Below are positions 7,763 through 17,097 of a stretch of DNA of 64,000 nt, piece by piece (the first letter of the stretch is position 1; each line of letters starts with the position of its first letter). The notes beneath the pieces were generated by a model. It did not search any database. It saw only the letters and a list, made by a program, of their open reading frames with translations, and was not told the DNA's origin. The position numbers and the translations under genes were made by a program. This DNA comes from CAILHX01 sp046155285 (GTDB lineage Bacteria; Pseudomonadota; Gammaproteobacteria; Burkholderiales; Methylophilaceae). The stretch lies in contig JBJXEA010000026.1 in the NCBI GenBank assembly GCA_046155285.1, positions 62,001 to 126,000 of the forward strand. Direction: 5' to 3'.

Positions 7763-9769
7763 ATGAAATTCAATTCAATTCTGTGGCGTTTTGCACTACC
7801 TATCGTTATTTTGCTGGCGCTAGAATTTTTGTTGTTTGCACTATTCGCTAATCGTTCATGGCTCATGGCGCTGCTGGGCTTGGTTCTGATGGTGGTGATA
7901 TTGATGCAGTTTTATCGCTTGGCATTGAGGCCTTTAGGCGGCGAACCAGCGCTGGCGGCTGAGTTGATGGATAAAATCGCACATGGCGATTTAGAAGACG
8001 ATGGGCGGGTAGCATCCCCCGGCACTTTGATGGATAACATCTTTGTCTTAAGGCGCAATTTGCGCCTAGTGTTCGACAAGGTAAAACACACCACTGACCA
8101 GCTTAGTTTGGCGGCCAGCGTGTTTGAACACGCAAATGACGGCATTTTTATCACCGATGCCCAAGGCAGCATCATCGAGGCCAATGCCGCATTTACCAAA
8201 ATGACCGGTTACACCCGCGCAGAGGCCATGCGAGAGACCTTGTACACGCTTAACTTTGCCACCAGTAAAAACGAAATGCTGGAAGAAATATGGCCTAGCC
8301 TCAGCCAAACGGGGGCATGGCACGGTGAAAGCCGCAATTTGCGCAAAACTGGCGAGGCTTATGCATCTTCTATAGATATTTTCAGCGTGCGCGACGCGAA
8401 AGACGCGGTAAGCCATTATGTGGGCGTGATTTCTGACATCACCAAGCTCAAGCAGCAACAACAACACTTGGAGCATATGGCGTACCACGATCCACTTACA
8501 CATTTGCCTAACCGCGCCTTGCTGTCGGATCGTTTACATCTGGCGCTGTCGCGGCTGGGGCGTTCGCCGCATTTGCTGGCGCTGTGTTTGCTGGATTTGG
8601 ATGGCTTTAAGCCGGTTAATGACAAGCTAGGACACGAAGCTGGTGATTACTTGTTGGTGGAACTGGCGCAACGTCTGACCACCAGCTTGCGGGCAGGTGA
8701 TACCGTGGCGCGTTTGGGGGGCGATGAATTTGCTATTTTGCTGTGTGACTTGAATAATTTTGAAGAGTGTCAGCAGGCTTTACAGCGCCTATTGACCGCT
8801 ATTGCCACGCCATTCGTGATATTGGGCAGCGAAGTACACGTTTCCGGCAGCATAGGCCTGACCGTGTCGCCGTTTGAAGACAATACACCTGATACTTTGT
8901 TGCGCCATGCCGACCAAGCTATGTATCAAGCCAAGATGAAGGGCGGTAATTGCTACGAGATTTTCGATAAGGGTCATGAGAAACGTGCGCGTGCTTACCA
9001 TAAAGCCTTGGACAAAATAGAAACGGCGCTGGATCATGGTGAGCTGCATCTGTACTACCAGCCTAAGGTAAATATGCAAAGCGGGCAAGTGATAGGCGTT
9101 GAGGGACTGATACGCTGGCAGCACCCCAAACGTGGCTTGTTATTGCCCGCAGAGTTTTTGCCCGCCATAGAAGCTACCGAGTTTTCTATTACGTTGGGTA
9201 ACTATGTGATTCAGCAAGCGCTTGGTCAAGTCCATCGTTGGCAGCAGCAGGGGCTGGATTTACTGGTGAGCGTGAATATTTCAGCGCGGCATTTGGCTAC
9301 GCCAGCGTTTGCCCAGCAGCTTGCTGGGCATTTGGCCAGTTGGCCGCAAGTATCGCCCAACAAGCTTAAGTTGGAAATCACTGAGTCTACTGTGATTGGC
9401 GACATCGCGCATGTGGCCAAGGTGATTGATAATTGCCATCATTTGGGCGTGGAGTTTGTGTTGGATGATTTTGGCACTGGCTATTCTTCGTTGACTTATT
9501 TGCGCCGATTGCCAGTTGAAACTCTCAAAATAGACCAGTCTTTTGTGCGTGACATGCTCACCAACGACGGTGACTTAGCGATTGTGCAAGGCGTAATCAG
9601 CCTAGGTGCGGCCTTTAAGCGTGGCGTTATTGCCGAAGGCGTAGAAAGTGCTGCGATTGGTGAGCGCTTGGTGCAATTGGGCTGCTATTTGGGGCAAGGC
9701 TATGGCATTGCTAGACCGATGCCAGCGAGCGACATTCCTGCTTGGCTGCAAAGCTATAAACCGAATTGA
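7763..9769 (+). CDS. Membrane-anchored PAS-GGDEF-EAL cyclic-di-GMP protein
   Basis: A 668-aa regulator of cyclic-di-GMP. Two N-terminal hydrophobic helices (about residues 7-50) are followed by a linker, a PAS domain (about 110-225), a GGDEF diguanylate cyclase domain with an intact GGDEF (around 320) and an EAL phosphodiesterase domain. The EAL signature reads EGL(IRW) rather than EAL; the other metal and catalytic elements are present (NIS, ITES, DDFGTGYSS, KIDQSFV, AEGVES). Both activities are therefore possible. The PAS domain probably senses redox, a small ligand or a cofactor. It is monocistronic or weakly linked to the kinase downstream (53-base gap). Confidence 0.92.
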   Translation: MKFNSILWRFALPIVILLALEFLLFALFANRSWLMALLGLVLMVVILMQFYRLALRPLGGEPALAAELMDKIAHGDLEDDGRVASPGTLMDNIFVLRRNLRLVFDKVKHTTDQLSLAASVFEHANDGIFITDAQGSIIEANAAFTKMTGYTRAEAMRETLYTLNFATSKNEMLEEIWPSLSQTGAWHGESRNLRKTGEAYASSIDIFSVRDAKDAVSHYVGVISDITKLKQQQQHLEHMAYHDPLTHLPNRALLSDRLHLALSRLGRSPHLLALCLLDLDGFKPVNDKLGHEAGDYLLVELAQRLTTSLRAGDTVARLGGDEFAILLCDLNNFEECQQALQRLLTAIATPFVILGSEVHVSGSIGLTVSPFEDNTPDTLLRHADQAMYQAKMKGGNCYEIFDKGHEKRARAYHKALDKIETALDHGELHLYYQPKVNMQSGQVIGVEGLIRWQHPKRGLLLPAEFLPAIEATEFSITLGNYVIQQALGQVHRWQQQGLDLLVSVNISARHLATPAFAQQLAGHLASWPQVSPNKLKLEITESTVIGDIAHVAKVIDNCHHLGVEFVLDDFGTGYSSLTYLRRLPVETLKIDQSFVRDMLTNDGDLAIVQGVISLGAAFKRGVIAEGVESAAIGERLVQLGCYLGQGYGIARPMPASDIPAWLQSYKPN

Positions 9770-9822
9770 ATATCCCATAAGCCCTAAATGCGTGTTTCGG
9801 AGTAGAATTTCCAGCATCCACA

Positions 9823-11967
9823 TTGTTGCCAGTCCCTCTCGTGTCCTCTTCTGATATTTTAGCCACCAACACCGAAGTAGCATTGCATGCGCGTTGCGTA
9901 GACTTGCTCTATTCCCACGCTAGATCAGCCATTTTTACCGCAGCGGGGGTGGCGGCGGTGTTCGTGGCGTTGATGTGGAAAGTATTTCCGCATAGTTCCT
10001 TGCTGTTTTGGCTGGGATCCATGCTGCTGGTGAGTGCTTGGCGTTTTTGGCAGATTTCAGCCTATTATCGCGCCAAGCCAAGCGCGACCGAAATCAAGCC
10101 TTGGTTGATCAAGTTCTCCATTGGCTCGGCTTTGGCTGGCATCGTATGGGGTTCGGCTGGTGTGGTGTTTATGCCGGAAAGTAATTCGATTTACCAAGCT
10201 TTTACTATTCTCATGCTATGTGGCATTTCTGCCGCTGCGGCTACCACTTATTCCAGCGTGCTATGGGCTTATCACGTGTTTGTATTGCCTATTTTGCTGC
10301 CGCTTATTGGGCATATGTTGTGGATAGGCGACACACCGCACATCGCATTTGGTGGGGTAGTGACTCTATATTTGCTGTTAATGAGCCAACGCTCAGCCAA
10401 GATAGTCAACCAGACCATCAAGGAATCCATACGTCACAGCCTGCGTGTGGCCGAGCTTTCTGGCTTGAACGAAAGTATCATCAATCATACTGATTCCGGC
10501 ATCACCGTTTATAGTCAGGATGGTCAGTGTTTGACTATGAATGAGGCTGCCGGACACATCCTCAACACCCCAGTGAGCCAGATGGGAAAGCATAGTTTCC
10601 GCACCAATGCTAGCTGGCAGGAATATGGTTTGGTGGAGGTGGCGGATAAAGTGCTGGCAACGGGTGTGCCGCAAGTGTTTGAATCACCTATGCACACTAT
10701 CTACGGTTGGGATATGTGGGTGGTGGCGCAATTGCGTCGTATAGAGCAAGGCAATCAGCCATTGCTGCTGATTATTTTTAACGATATTTCCACGCGCAGG
10801 AATGCCGAAACTGCGCTCAAGCAAGCCAAAGAAGCGGCGGAAGAGACGGCGCGCGTTAAAAGTCAGTTCCTGGCTAATATGTCGCACGAGATACGCACCC
10901 CTATGAACGCCGTGATAAGCATGAGTTATCTGAGTATGGAGGAAACCTCGGTCAGCACGCTCAAGGAGTATCTGCACAAAATCCATACCGCAGGGGTCGC
11001 CTTGCTCGACATCATCAATGACGTATTGGATTTTTCAAAAATTGAAGCGGGCAGGCTGGAAATAGAGCAGCGACCGTTTCATCTGCATCAGGTGCTGCAT
11101 GATGTTGAGACGATCACCGCGATCTCGGCGGATGCCAAAGGCTTATCTTTGCGTTTTCATGTGAGTGGTAACGTGCCTAACGACTTGCTTGGCGATAGCA
11201 CACGTTTGCGTCAGATATTCACTAATTTGGTGAGCAATGCCATCAAGTTCACAGCGCGCGGCAGCGTGGAAGTCAAGATAGAGAAACGTGCGCAGACTGA
11301 CGATATGCTGGAGTTGGAATGTAGCGTACATGATACTGGGATTGGGTTGAGCGTAGAGCAGCAGGTGCGTTTGTTTAAGCCTTTTAGTCAGGCAGATAAT
11401 TCAGTCACACGCAAATTTGGCGGTACTGGACTGGGGCTTTCTATCTGTAAAGAACTAGTGGAACTCATGGGCGGAAAAATTCATGTGGTGAGTGCGCCAG
11501 ATAAAGGCAGCACATTCACATTTAATGTTCACTTGTTGGTGGCAACGGAACAAGCTTTGGCGAAAATTGCCAAGCCTGTAGCGCAGAATCTGACGGGGAT
11601 GCGCGTGCTGCTAGTGGAAGATAATCAGGTCAACCAGCTGGTGGCAAAAACTCTGCTCACCCGCGCTGGTATTGACGTGACCGTGGCTAATGACGGCAAG
11701 CTGGCGGTGGAGATATTGGCGCTGCCGCACGCATTTGATCTTGTGTTAATGGATATTCAAATGCCCAATATGGATGGCATCGAGGCTACGCGAGCGATAC
11801 GACGTGAACTTAAACTCGACTTGCCTATCGTGGCCTTGACCGCGCACGCGATTGAAGAAGAGCGCCAGCGCTGCGAGGATGCCGGTATGAATGGCCACAT
11901 CAGTAAGCCTATCAATCCGCAAGAACTGCTCGAGACTATAGGGCAGTTTTACCGGCAGCCTGCTTAA
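9823..11967 (+). CDS. Hybrid sensor histidine kinase/response regulator
   Basis: A 714-aa membrane kinase. Order: N-terminal hydrophobic helices (about 35-200), PAS-like domain (about 210-330), HisKA with phospho-acceptor His355 in MSHEIRTP, HATPase_c (N box NLVSNAIKFT, DTGIGL, FGGTGLGLS), and a C-terminal receiver domain with phospho-Asp644 in LMDIQMPNMDG and the conserved Lys in SKPINP. No DNA-binding output is present, so signal leaves through phosphotransfer to another protein. The start is uncertain: TTG 9823 or GTG 9841, with no strong ribosome-binding site. Its stop directly abuts the TTG start of aat. Confidence 0.92.
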   Translation: MLPVPLVSSSDILATNTEVALHARCVDLLYSHARSAIFTAAGVAAVFVALMWKVFPHSSLLFWLGSMLLVSAWRFWQISAYYRAKPSATEIKPWLIKFSIGSALAGIVWGSAGVVFMPESNSIYQAFTILMLCGISAAAATTYSSVLWAYHVFVLPILLPLIGHMLWIGDTPHIAFGGVVTLYLLLMSQRSAKIVNQTIKESIRHSLRVAELSGLNESIINHTDSGITVYSQDGQCLTMNEAAGHILNTPVSQMGKHSFRTNASWQEYGLVEVADKVLATGVPQVFESPMHTIYGWDMWVVAQLRRIEQGNQPLLLIIFNDISTRRNAETALKQAKEAAEETARVKSQFLANMSHEIRTPMNAVISMSYLSMEETSVSTLKEYLHKIHTAGVALLDIINDVLDFSKIEAGRLEIEQRPFHLHQVLHDVETITAISADAKGLSLRFHVSGNVPNDLLGDSTRLRQIFTNLVSNAIKFTARGSVEVKIEKRAQTDDMLELECSVHDTGIGLSVEQQVRLFKPFSQADNSVTRKFGGTGLGLSICKELVELMGGKIHVVSAPDKGSTFTFNVHLLVATEQALAKIAKPVAQNLTGMRVLLVEDNQVNQLVAKTLLTRAGIDVTVANDGKLAVEILALPHAFDLVLMDIQMPNMDGIEATRAIRRELKLDLPIVALTAHAIEEERQRCEDAGMNGHISKPINPQELLETIGQFYRQPA

Positions 11968-12642
11968 TTGGCAGCCTATTACCGCCTTCCCACCGGCAAC
12001 GTGTTAGCCCTCGTAGCTGACCAAACTTTTCCACCTTTAGAACGCGCACTGCAAGAACCTAATGGTTTGCTTGCAGTGGGCGGTGAGCTCAGTGTGGAGC
12101 GGCTTTTGCAAGGTTACGCTCTGGGAATTTTTCCTTGGTTTAGCGAGGGCGATCCCATTCTGTGGTGGAGTCCAGATCCACGCATGGTGCTGTTCCCCGA
12201 CGAGCTCAAAATTTCAAAGTCGCTACAAAAACGTTTGAAACACGCCGAAGTGCGTGTGGATAGTGATTTCAGAGCCGTGATGCAAGCTTGCGCTGAAGCG
12301 CCCAGGGCAGGGCAGAATGGCACTTGGATATTGCCGGAAATGATAGAAGCCTATTGCGAATTGCATCGCCTAGGCCACGCACATTCGGTGGAGGTATGGC
12401 AGGAGAACGAATTGGTGGGTGGTTTGTACGGCGTAGGTTTAGGCGGCGTTTTTTTTGGCGAATCCATGTTCCATCGCGCCACCGATGCGTCTAAAATCGC
12501 ATTGGTACACTTGGCGCGGTTGGGCTATGGCATGATTGATTGCCAGATGCACACGCCGCACTTGGCTAGCCTAGGTGCGAGAGAAATCACGCGACGGGAA
12601 TTTGCAGAAAAACTAAGGGAATTAGTGCATGACACGCCTTAA
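11968..12642 (+). CDS. aat: Leucyl/phenylalanyl-tRNA--protein transferase
   Basis: Transfers Leu or Phe from charged tRNA to N-terminal Lys/Arg of proteins, creating degradation signals for ClpAP. Family blocks are clear: FPPLERALQEPNGLLAVGGE, LGIFPWFSEGDPILWWSPDPR, GVGLGGVFFGESMFHR and DCQMHTPHLASLGAREI. The longest form begins with TTG 11968 immediately after the kinase stop. A GTG at 12001 gives an N-terminus (MLALVADQTFPP) that aligns better with usual family starts, so the true start may be 12001. It overlaps bpt by 14 bases. Confidence 0.93.
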   Translation: MAAYYRLPTGNVLALVADQTFPPLERALQEPNGLLAVGGELSVERLLQGYALGIFPWFSEGDPILWWSPDPRMVLFPDELKISKSLQKRLKHAEVRVDSDFRAVMQACAEAPRAGQNGTWILPEMIEAYCELHRLGHAHSVEVWQENELVGGLYGVGLGGVFFGESMFHRATDASKIALVHLARLGYGMIDCQMHTPHLASLGAREITRREFAEKLRELVHDTP

Positions 12643-13357
12643 CGATTTGCCTTTGCAACGGTTACAGTTCTACGTGACTACCGACTATCCGTGCGGCTAT
12701 CTGCCGGATAGGCAAGCGCGTTCATTGGCGGTCATTCCCGCGCACTTGATTGACACTGCGGCATACAGTGAGCTGGTGCGACTGGGATTTCGCCGCAGCG
12801 GCCACTACACCTATCGTCCGCATTGCGACCATTGCCAAGCCTGCGTGCCGGTACGCTTGAAAGTGAGCGACTTTGCCCCCAGCCGCAGCCAGCGCCGTGC
12901 AGCCAAACACCATGCGGGGCTGGAGGTTAGCGTCAATCCGCTGCAATTCAGCGACGAGCATTTTCAGTTGTATTCACGCTATCAACAAGCCCGCCACGCC
13001 GGTGGCGGCATGGATGCTGACAGCGCCGAGCAATACCGTAATTTCCTCATGCAAAGTCAGGTGGATTCCGTCGCTGTAGAGTTCCGCGAAGAAGGCGTGT
13101 TGCGCATGGTGAGTATCGTGGACAGGCTCAACGACGGCCTTTCCGCCGTATATGCCTTCTACGATGACGCTGTGCAACACGCCAGCTACGGCACTTATAA
13201 CGTGCTATGGCTCATCAACTGGTGCCGCGAATTGGGTTTGCCCTATTTGTACTTGGGTTACTGGATTGCCGAGTCGCGCAAAATGGCCTACAAGGCCGAC
13301 TTTAAGCCGCTTGAAGGTTTGATGGATGAGAGGTGGTGTGCGCTGAAACAAGTTTAA
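12629..13357 (+). CDS. bpt: Aspartate/glutamate leucyltransferase (Bpt)
   Basis: Transfers Leu to N-terminal Asp/Glu, feeding the bacterial N-degron pathway. The N-terminal DYPCGYLPDRQARS and the CDHCQACVPVRL cysteine block are characteristic of the Bpt/Ate family, as are YLYLGYWI and the KMAYKADFKPLE ending. Length 242 aa is normal. The start lies 14 bases inside aat, so the two N-degron transferases are translationally coupled. Confidence 0.93.
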   Translation: MTRLNDLPLQRLQFYVTTDYPCGYLPDRQARSLAVIPAHLIDTAAYSELVRLGFRRSGHYTYRPHCDHCQACVPVRLKVSDFAPSRSQRRAAKHHAGLEVSVNPLQFSDEHFQLYSRYQQARHAGGGMDADSAEQYRNFLMQSQVDSVAVEFREEGVLRMVSIVDRLNDGLSAVYAFYDDAVQHASYGTYNVLWLINWCRELGLPYLYLGYWIAESRKMAYKADFKPLEGLMDERWCALKQV

Positions 13358-13430
13358 CGCTTGAAAAATTAGAAACACCCTCCATTATTCAGTCATCCTC
13401 CACCGCATTTCAACCTACCGAGAAAACCTC

Positions 13431-14252
13431 ATGAAACGATTTTCCATCCTGATGACAGTATTTTTTATCTGCTTAAGCCTATTTTCCCTCAGCGCAGAAG
13501 CCAAGCGTTTTGGTGGTGGCAGTAGTTTTGGCAAACAGCGCAGCATTCCTATGCAGCGCCAAGCACAACGCCAAGCTCCGCCACAACAAGCGCCAGCAGC
13601 AGCGCCTGCTCCGGCGGGCAATAGATGGCTAGGACCTTTGGCAGGATTGGCCGTTGGTGCGGGTCTGGCGAGTATGTTTTCTGGCGGCGGGGGTATGGGC
13701 GGTGGCGGTGGATTTGGCTCGATTTTCACCCTGTTGCTGTTGGTGGGCGGCGCGATGTTTTTATGGTCGCGCTTCAAAAATCAACAAGCGCCATTGCAAT
13801 ATGCTGGTAATGCCCCGTATCAGCCGCAACCTGCGCCGATAATGGCTGGCGGCGGCGTTATGTCTAGCACCAGCAGTATTCCGGCTGATTTTCCGTTAGA
13901 GAGCTTCATTCGCAACGGCAAAATGTCGTTTATCCGTCTGCAAGCCGCTAACGATCGCAAAGATTTGGACGACATCCGCGAATACACCACGCCAGAAATC
14001 TTTGCTGAAATCTCCATGCAGTTACAAGAGCGCGGCAACGAGCCGCAAAAGACTGACGTGTTGCATCTTGATGCCGAAGTGATAGAAGTCGCCAATGAAG
14101 GCAATTTCTCCATCGCCAGCGTGCGTTTTACCGGGCAACTGAGCGAAAACAAGGGTGCGCCTGAGAATATAGACGAAATGTGGCACGTGCAAAAAGACCT
14201 GCGCGACGATAAGTCGCTGTGGTTGTTGGCGGGGATACAGCAGGTTAATTAA
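13431..14252 (+). CDS. Tim44-like domain protein, exported/membrane
   Basis: A 273-aa protein with an N-terminal signal sequence ending near SLSAEA, a Gly/Gln/Pro-rich segment, a hydrophobic helix (about residues 98-115: FGSIFTLLLLVGGAMFLW) and a C-terminal Tim44-like domain (about 150-272) with the usual F(I/L)xxAK-type helix replaced by MSFIRLQAANDRKDLDDIREYTTPE. Proteins of this sort are common in betaproteobacteria near the inner membrane. The role is unknown; the domain in mitochondria tethers import machinery, and no such role should be assumed here. It stands alone between bpt and dapD. Confidence 0.8.
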   Translation: MKRFSILMTVFFICLSLFSLSAEAKRFGGGSSFGKQRSIPMQRQAQRQAPPQQAPAAAPAPAGNRWLGPLAGLAVGAGLASMFSGGGGMGGGGGFGSIFTLLLLVGGAMFLWSRFKNQQAPLQYAGNAPYQPQPAPIMAGGGVMSSTSSIPADFPLESFIRNGKMSFIRLQAANDRKDLDDIREYTTPEIFAEISMQLQERGNEPQKTDVLHLDAEVIEVANEGNFSIASVRFTGQLSENKGAPENIDEMWHVQKDLRDDKSLWLLAGIQQVN

Positions 14253-14316
14253 GTGGCTACTTTCTAGTAGAATACCGCCTTTTTAAGCCACCAGAAATCC
14301 AACCACGGAACTTATC

Positions 14317-15144
14317 ATGAACGAACTGCAAACCCTTATCGAAGAAGCCTTTGAAAATCGCGCCAACATTAATCCCGCCAATGCCGATAAAAAGGTCAAA
14401 GACGCCGTGATGACGGTGTTGGAAGAGCTCAACACTGGTCGCTTGAGGGTGGCGACGCGTATCGGCGAAACTCAAGAGTGGGAAACGCATCAATGGATTA
14501 AGAAGGCTGTGTTGCTGTCTTTCCGCCTAGAAGACAATGTGCGGTTGGATGGTGGCTGCACCAAGTATTACGACAAAGTACCGTCAAAATTTGCCGATTA
14601 CAAAGCGGATGATTTCAAAGCGGGTGGCTTTCGCGTAGTGCCTAACGCCATGGCGCGACGCGGCTCGTTTATTGGTAAAAACGTAGTGCTGATGCCGTCT
14701 TATGTCAATATCGGCGCTTATGTGGATGAAGGCACGATGGTGGACACTTGGGCTACTGTGGGTTCTTGCGCGCAAATCGGCAAGAACGTGCATTTAAGCG
14801 GCGGCGTGGGCATCGGTGGCGTGTTAGAGCCGGTGCAAGCCGGCCCCACCATCATCGGCGACAACTGCTTTATCGGCGCACGCTCTGAAGTGGTCGAGGG
14901 CGTGGTAGTAGAAGACAATTCAGTGATTTCCATGGGCGTGTATATCGGCCAATCCACCAAGATTTACGACCGTGAAACGGGTTCTGTGACCTATGGTCGC
15001 ATTCCAGCGGGCTCTGTGGTGGTGAGCGGTAATCTGCCTTCTAAAGACGGCGCTTACAGCTTGTATTGCGCGGTGATTGTGAAGAAGGTGGATGCCAAGA
15101 CTTTGAGCAAAGTGGGTATCAACGAGCTGCTGCGCGGGGTTTAG
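14317..15144 (+). CDS. dapD: 2,3,4,5-tetrahydropyridine-2,6-dicarboxylate N-succinyltransferase
   Basis: Succinylase step of lysine/diaminopimelate synthesis, using succinyl-CoA. An N-terminal helical domain (about 1-105) is followed by a left-handed beta-helix of hexapeptide repeats (about 105-255) containing the family block DEGTMVDTWATVGSCAQIGKNVHLSGG. Length 275 aa matches the family. It is convergent with the YlqF gene, with a 4-base overlap of the stops. Confidence 0.96.
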   Translation: MNELQTLIEEAFENRANINPANADKKVKDAVMTVLEELNTGRLRVATRIGETQEWETHQWIKKAVLLSFRLEDNVRLDGGCTKYYDKVPSKFADYKADDFKAGGFRVVPNAMARRGSFIGKNVVLMPSYVNIGAYVDEGTMVDTWATVGSCAQIGKNVHLSGGVGIGGVLEPVQAGPTIIGDNCFIGARSEVVEGVVVEDNSVISMGVYIGQSTKIYDRETGSVTYGRIPAGSVVVSGNLPSKDGAYSLYCAVIVKKVDAKTLSKVGINELLRGV

Positions 15145-16037
15145 TCGCTTTCTGCTTGAGAGGCTGCCACTCGCGCAGCCTCTTTTTCTAACATCGCCTT
15201 ACGGCTTGCTGGTGACTCCAAACTTATTCTCCCCAACACGCCAGTACGGTAATCCACCAGCAACATCTGTGCGGCTTTTTCAAAATCCGGCGTATTGCCT
15301 TTCAGCAAGTAACCACGGCGCTTGGCGATAGCTTCAATCACTGCTGTACCATCCAATTCTGCGACTTCAAATCCATAGCGCCCAGCTATTAAATCTGCAT
15401 AGTTTTGCAGCAGCAAATCGGCTAGATAAGTCGCCACCTCGCCATCATCCACCGCGTTGCGCCCAATAGCATGACTGGCGGCCAGCATATAGCCGTCACT
15501 TTCATGGGCGATTTTTGGCCACAACATGCCGGGAGTGTCGGTCAGGCTCATGCGCGGGCTGAGTTCAAAACGCTGCTGGTTTTTGGTGACGGCGGGCTCG
15601 TCGCCCACTTTGGCGACTTTGCGGCCTAACAACGCGTTGATGAGCGTAGATTTCCCCACGTTGGGAATTCCCATAATCATCATGCGTAGCGGCTTGATGT
15701 TGCTGTTGCGATGGGGGGTGAGCATTTGGCACAGCGGTGGCACTTTGGCAGCATCACCCGGCTTTTTGCAGGAAATCGCCACGGCCTTGGTGTTGGGCTG
15801 TGCGTTAAAAAACTCAAGCCAGGCTTGAGTCACCGCAGGGTCGGCGAGGTCGGATTTATTGAGGACTTTCAAGCAAGGGCGCTGCCGATACAAACGTAGC
15901 TCATGCACCATAGGATTGCTGCTGGCCTCAGGCAAGCGTGCATCAACCACCTCAATCACCATGTCGGTGACCTCCATGGTTTCGGCGGCTTTTTTGCGCG
16001 CTGCATTCATGTGTCCGGGGAACCATTGGATAGCCAT
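15141..16037 (-). CDS. ylqF: Ribosome biogenesis GTPase YlqF/RbgA
   Basis: A 298-aa circularly permuted GTPase: the G4 motif NKSD (about residues 60-63) precedes the P-loop GIPNVGKST (about 122-130) and the G3 motif DTPG (about 166-169), the order specific to the YlqF/YawG family. The opening MAIQWFPGHMNAARK is the classic YlqF N-terminus. Homologues assist late assembly of the 50S subunit. The gene is single and convergent with dapD. Confidence 0.93.
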   Translation of the reverse strand: MAIQWFPGHMNAARKKAAETMEVTDMVIEVVDARLPEASSNPMVHELRLYRQRPCLKVLNKSDLADPAVTQAWLEFFNAQPNTKAVAISCKKPGDAAKVPPLCQMLTPHRNSNIKPLRMMIMGIPNVGKSTLINALLGRKVAKVGDEPAVTKNQQRFELSPRMSLTDTPGMLWPKIAHESDGYMLAASHAIGRNAVDDGEVATYLADLLLQNYADLIAGRYGFEVAELDGTAVIEAIAKRRGYLLKGNTPDFEKAAQMLLVDYRTGVLGRISLESPASRKAMLEKEAARVAASQAESD

Positions 16038-16236
16038 TGTGCTGTGTTTTCTTCTAATTAAATCAACAAGCTATTTTAACACCCATCGCCACCCGCACCA
16101 CCACGGTCATAGCCTTATAAAAATAGGCTAAAAACGCCTGTTTTCTGGTAACATTCTGGTCACAATAAGCTCAATAAAAATTGCTACGAATTTAATTTAT
16201 AGTGCATTGAATCAAAATAAATAAGGCAATCATTAA

Positions 16237-17097
16237 GTGTCCCTAACACCAGAACTCAGCACCAGACTTGAACAAGCCGTAGAGCGCATGCCTGCGTTTC
16301 CTAAAAGTGTGCAAATGATATTGGAAGTGTCGCGCAATCTAAGCTGCACGCCCAAAGACATCATCGAAATCATCGAAAAAGATCCGGTGATGACGATTAA
16401 AGTGCTGAAGGTCATCAATTCTGCTTATTTTTCTCTGCCTTACAAAATTAATTCATTAGACCGCGCCGTGGTCTACATCGGCATCAATACCATCAAGAAT
16501 CTAGCGCTATCGCTGGCCACTATCGGAATTCTGCCAGCCAAGAATGACGCGGGATTCGACATGGACGACTATCTGCAACATTCACTGGTAGCTGCGGGTA
16601 TTGCACGGCAATTAGCCACGCGCTATGCGGCTGGCGACATTGATCCCATGGACTGCTATATCGCTGCACTGCTGCACGACTTTGGCAAGGTGGTGTTCGC
16701 CCAGTTTATGCCGGAAGAATTTAGCAAAGCGCTCAAACTGAGCAACCAAACCGGCAGACCATTGCACGATACCGAGGAAGAAATTATCGGTGTGAATCAC
16801 GCAGCGGTGGGGGCTATGCTGGCCAAGCGTTGGAACTTCTCCAATGAATTGATTGATTGTGTGCGCGATCACCACGTCATGCCGGTGGCAGAAAACCTCA
16901 TGGCGGAATGTCTGCACGTCGCTGACAGAATCGCAAAGAACATCACCTCTCCAAAATCACCCAAACGCATAGAAGATGCTCCAGGCTGGAAAGCAAAACG
17001 CCTAGGTTTCACCATAGACCGTGCTACAGCATTGCTGGGCGACCTCACTCCGTTCATCAACGAGGCAAAAATCTTCTTGCAGGCCACTTACCTATGA
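16237..17097 (+). CDS. HDOD domain protein
   Basis: A 286-aa protein mostly made of an HDOD domain, a degenerate HD-hydrolase fold used in signalling. Typical elements are LPAFPKS-like PAFPKSVQMILEVS at the N-terminus, INSAYFSLPYKINSLDRAVVYIG, and AALLHDFGKVV. The last retains an HD pair, as do later positions (INHAAVGA, VRDHH), so metal binding is not excluded. GTG 16237 is used as start. Its stop overlaps the start of the metallo-hydrolase gene (ATGA at 17094), suggesting joint action. Confidence 0.88.
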   Translation: MSLTPELSTRLEQAVERMPAFPKSVQMILEVSRNLSCTPKDIIEIIEKDPVMTIKVLKVINSAYFSLPYKINSLDRAVVYIGINTIKNLALSLATIGILPAKNDAGFDMDDYLQHSLVAAGIARQLATRYAAGDIDPMDCYIAALLHDFGKVVFAQFMPEEFSKALKLSNQTGRPLHDTEEEIIGVNHAAVGAMLAKRWNFSNELIDCVRDHHVMPVAENLMAECLHVADRIAKNITSPKSPKRIEDAPGWKAKRLGFTIDRATALLGDLTPFINEAKIFLQATYL

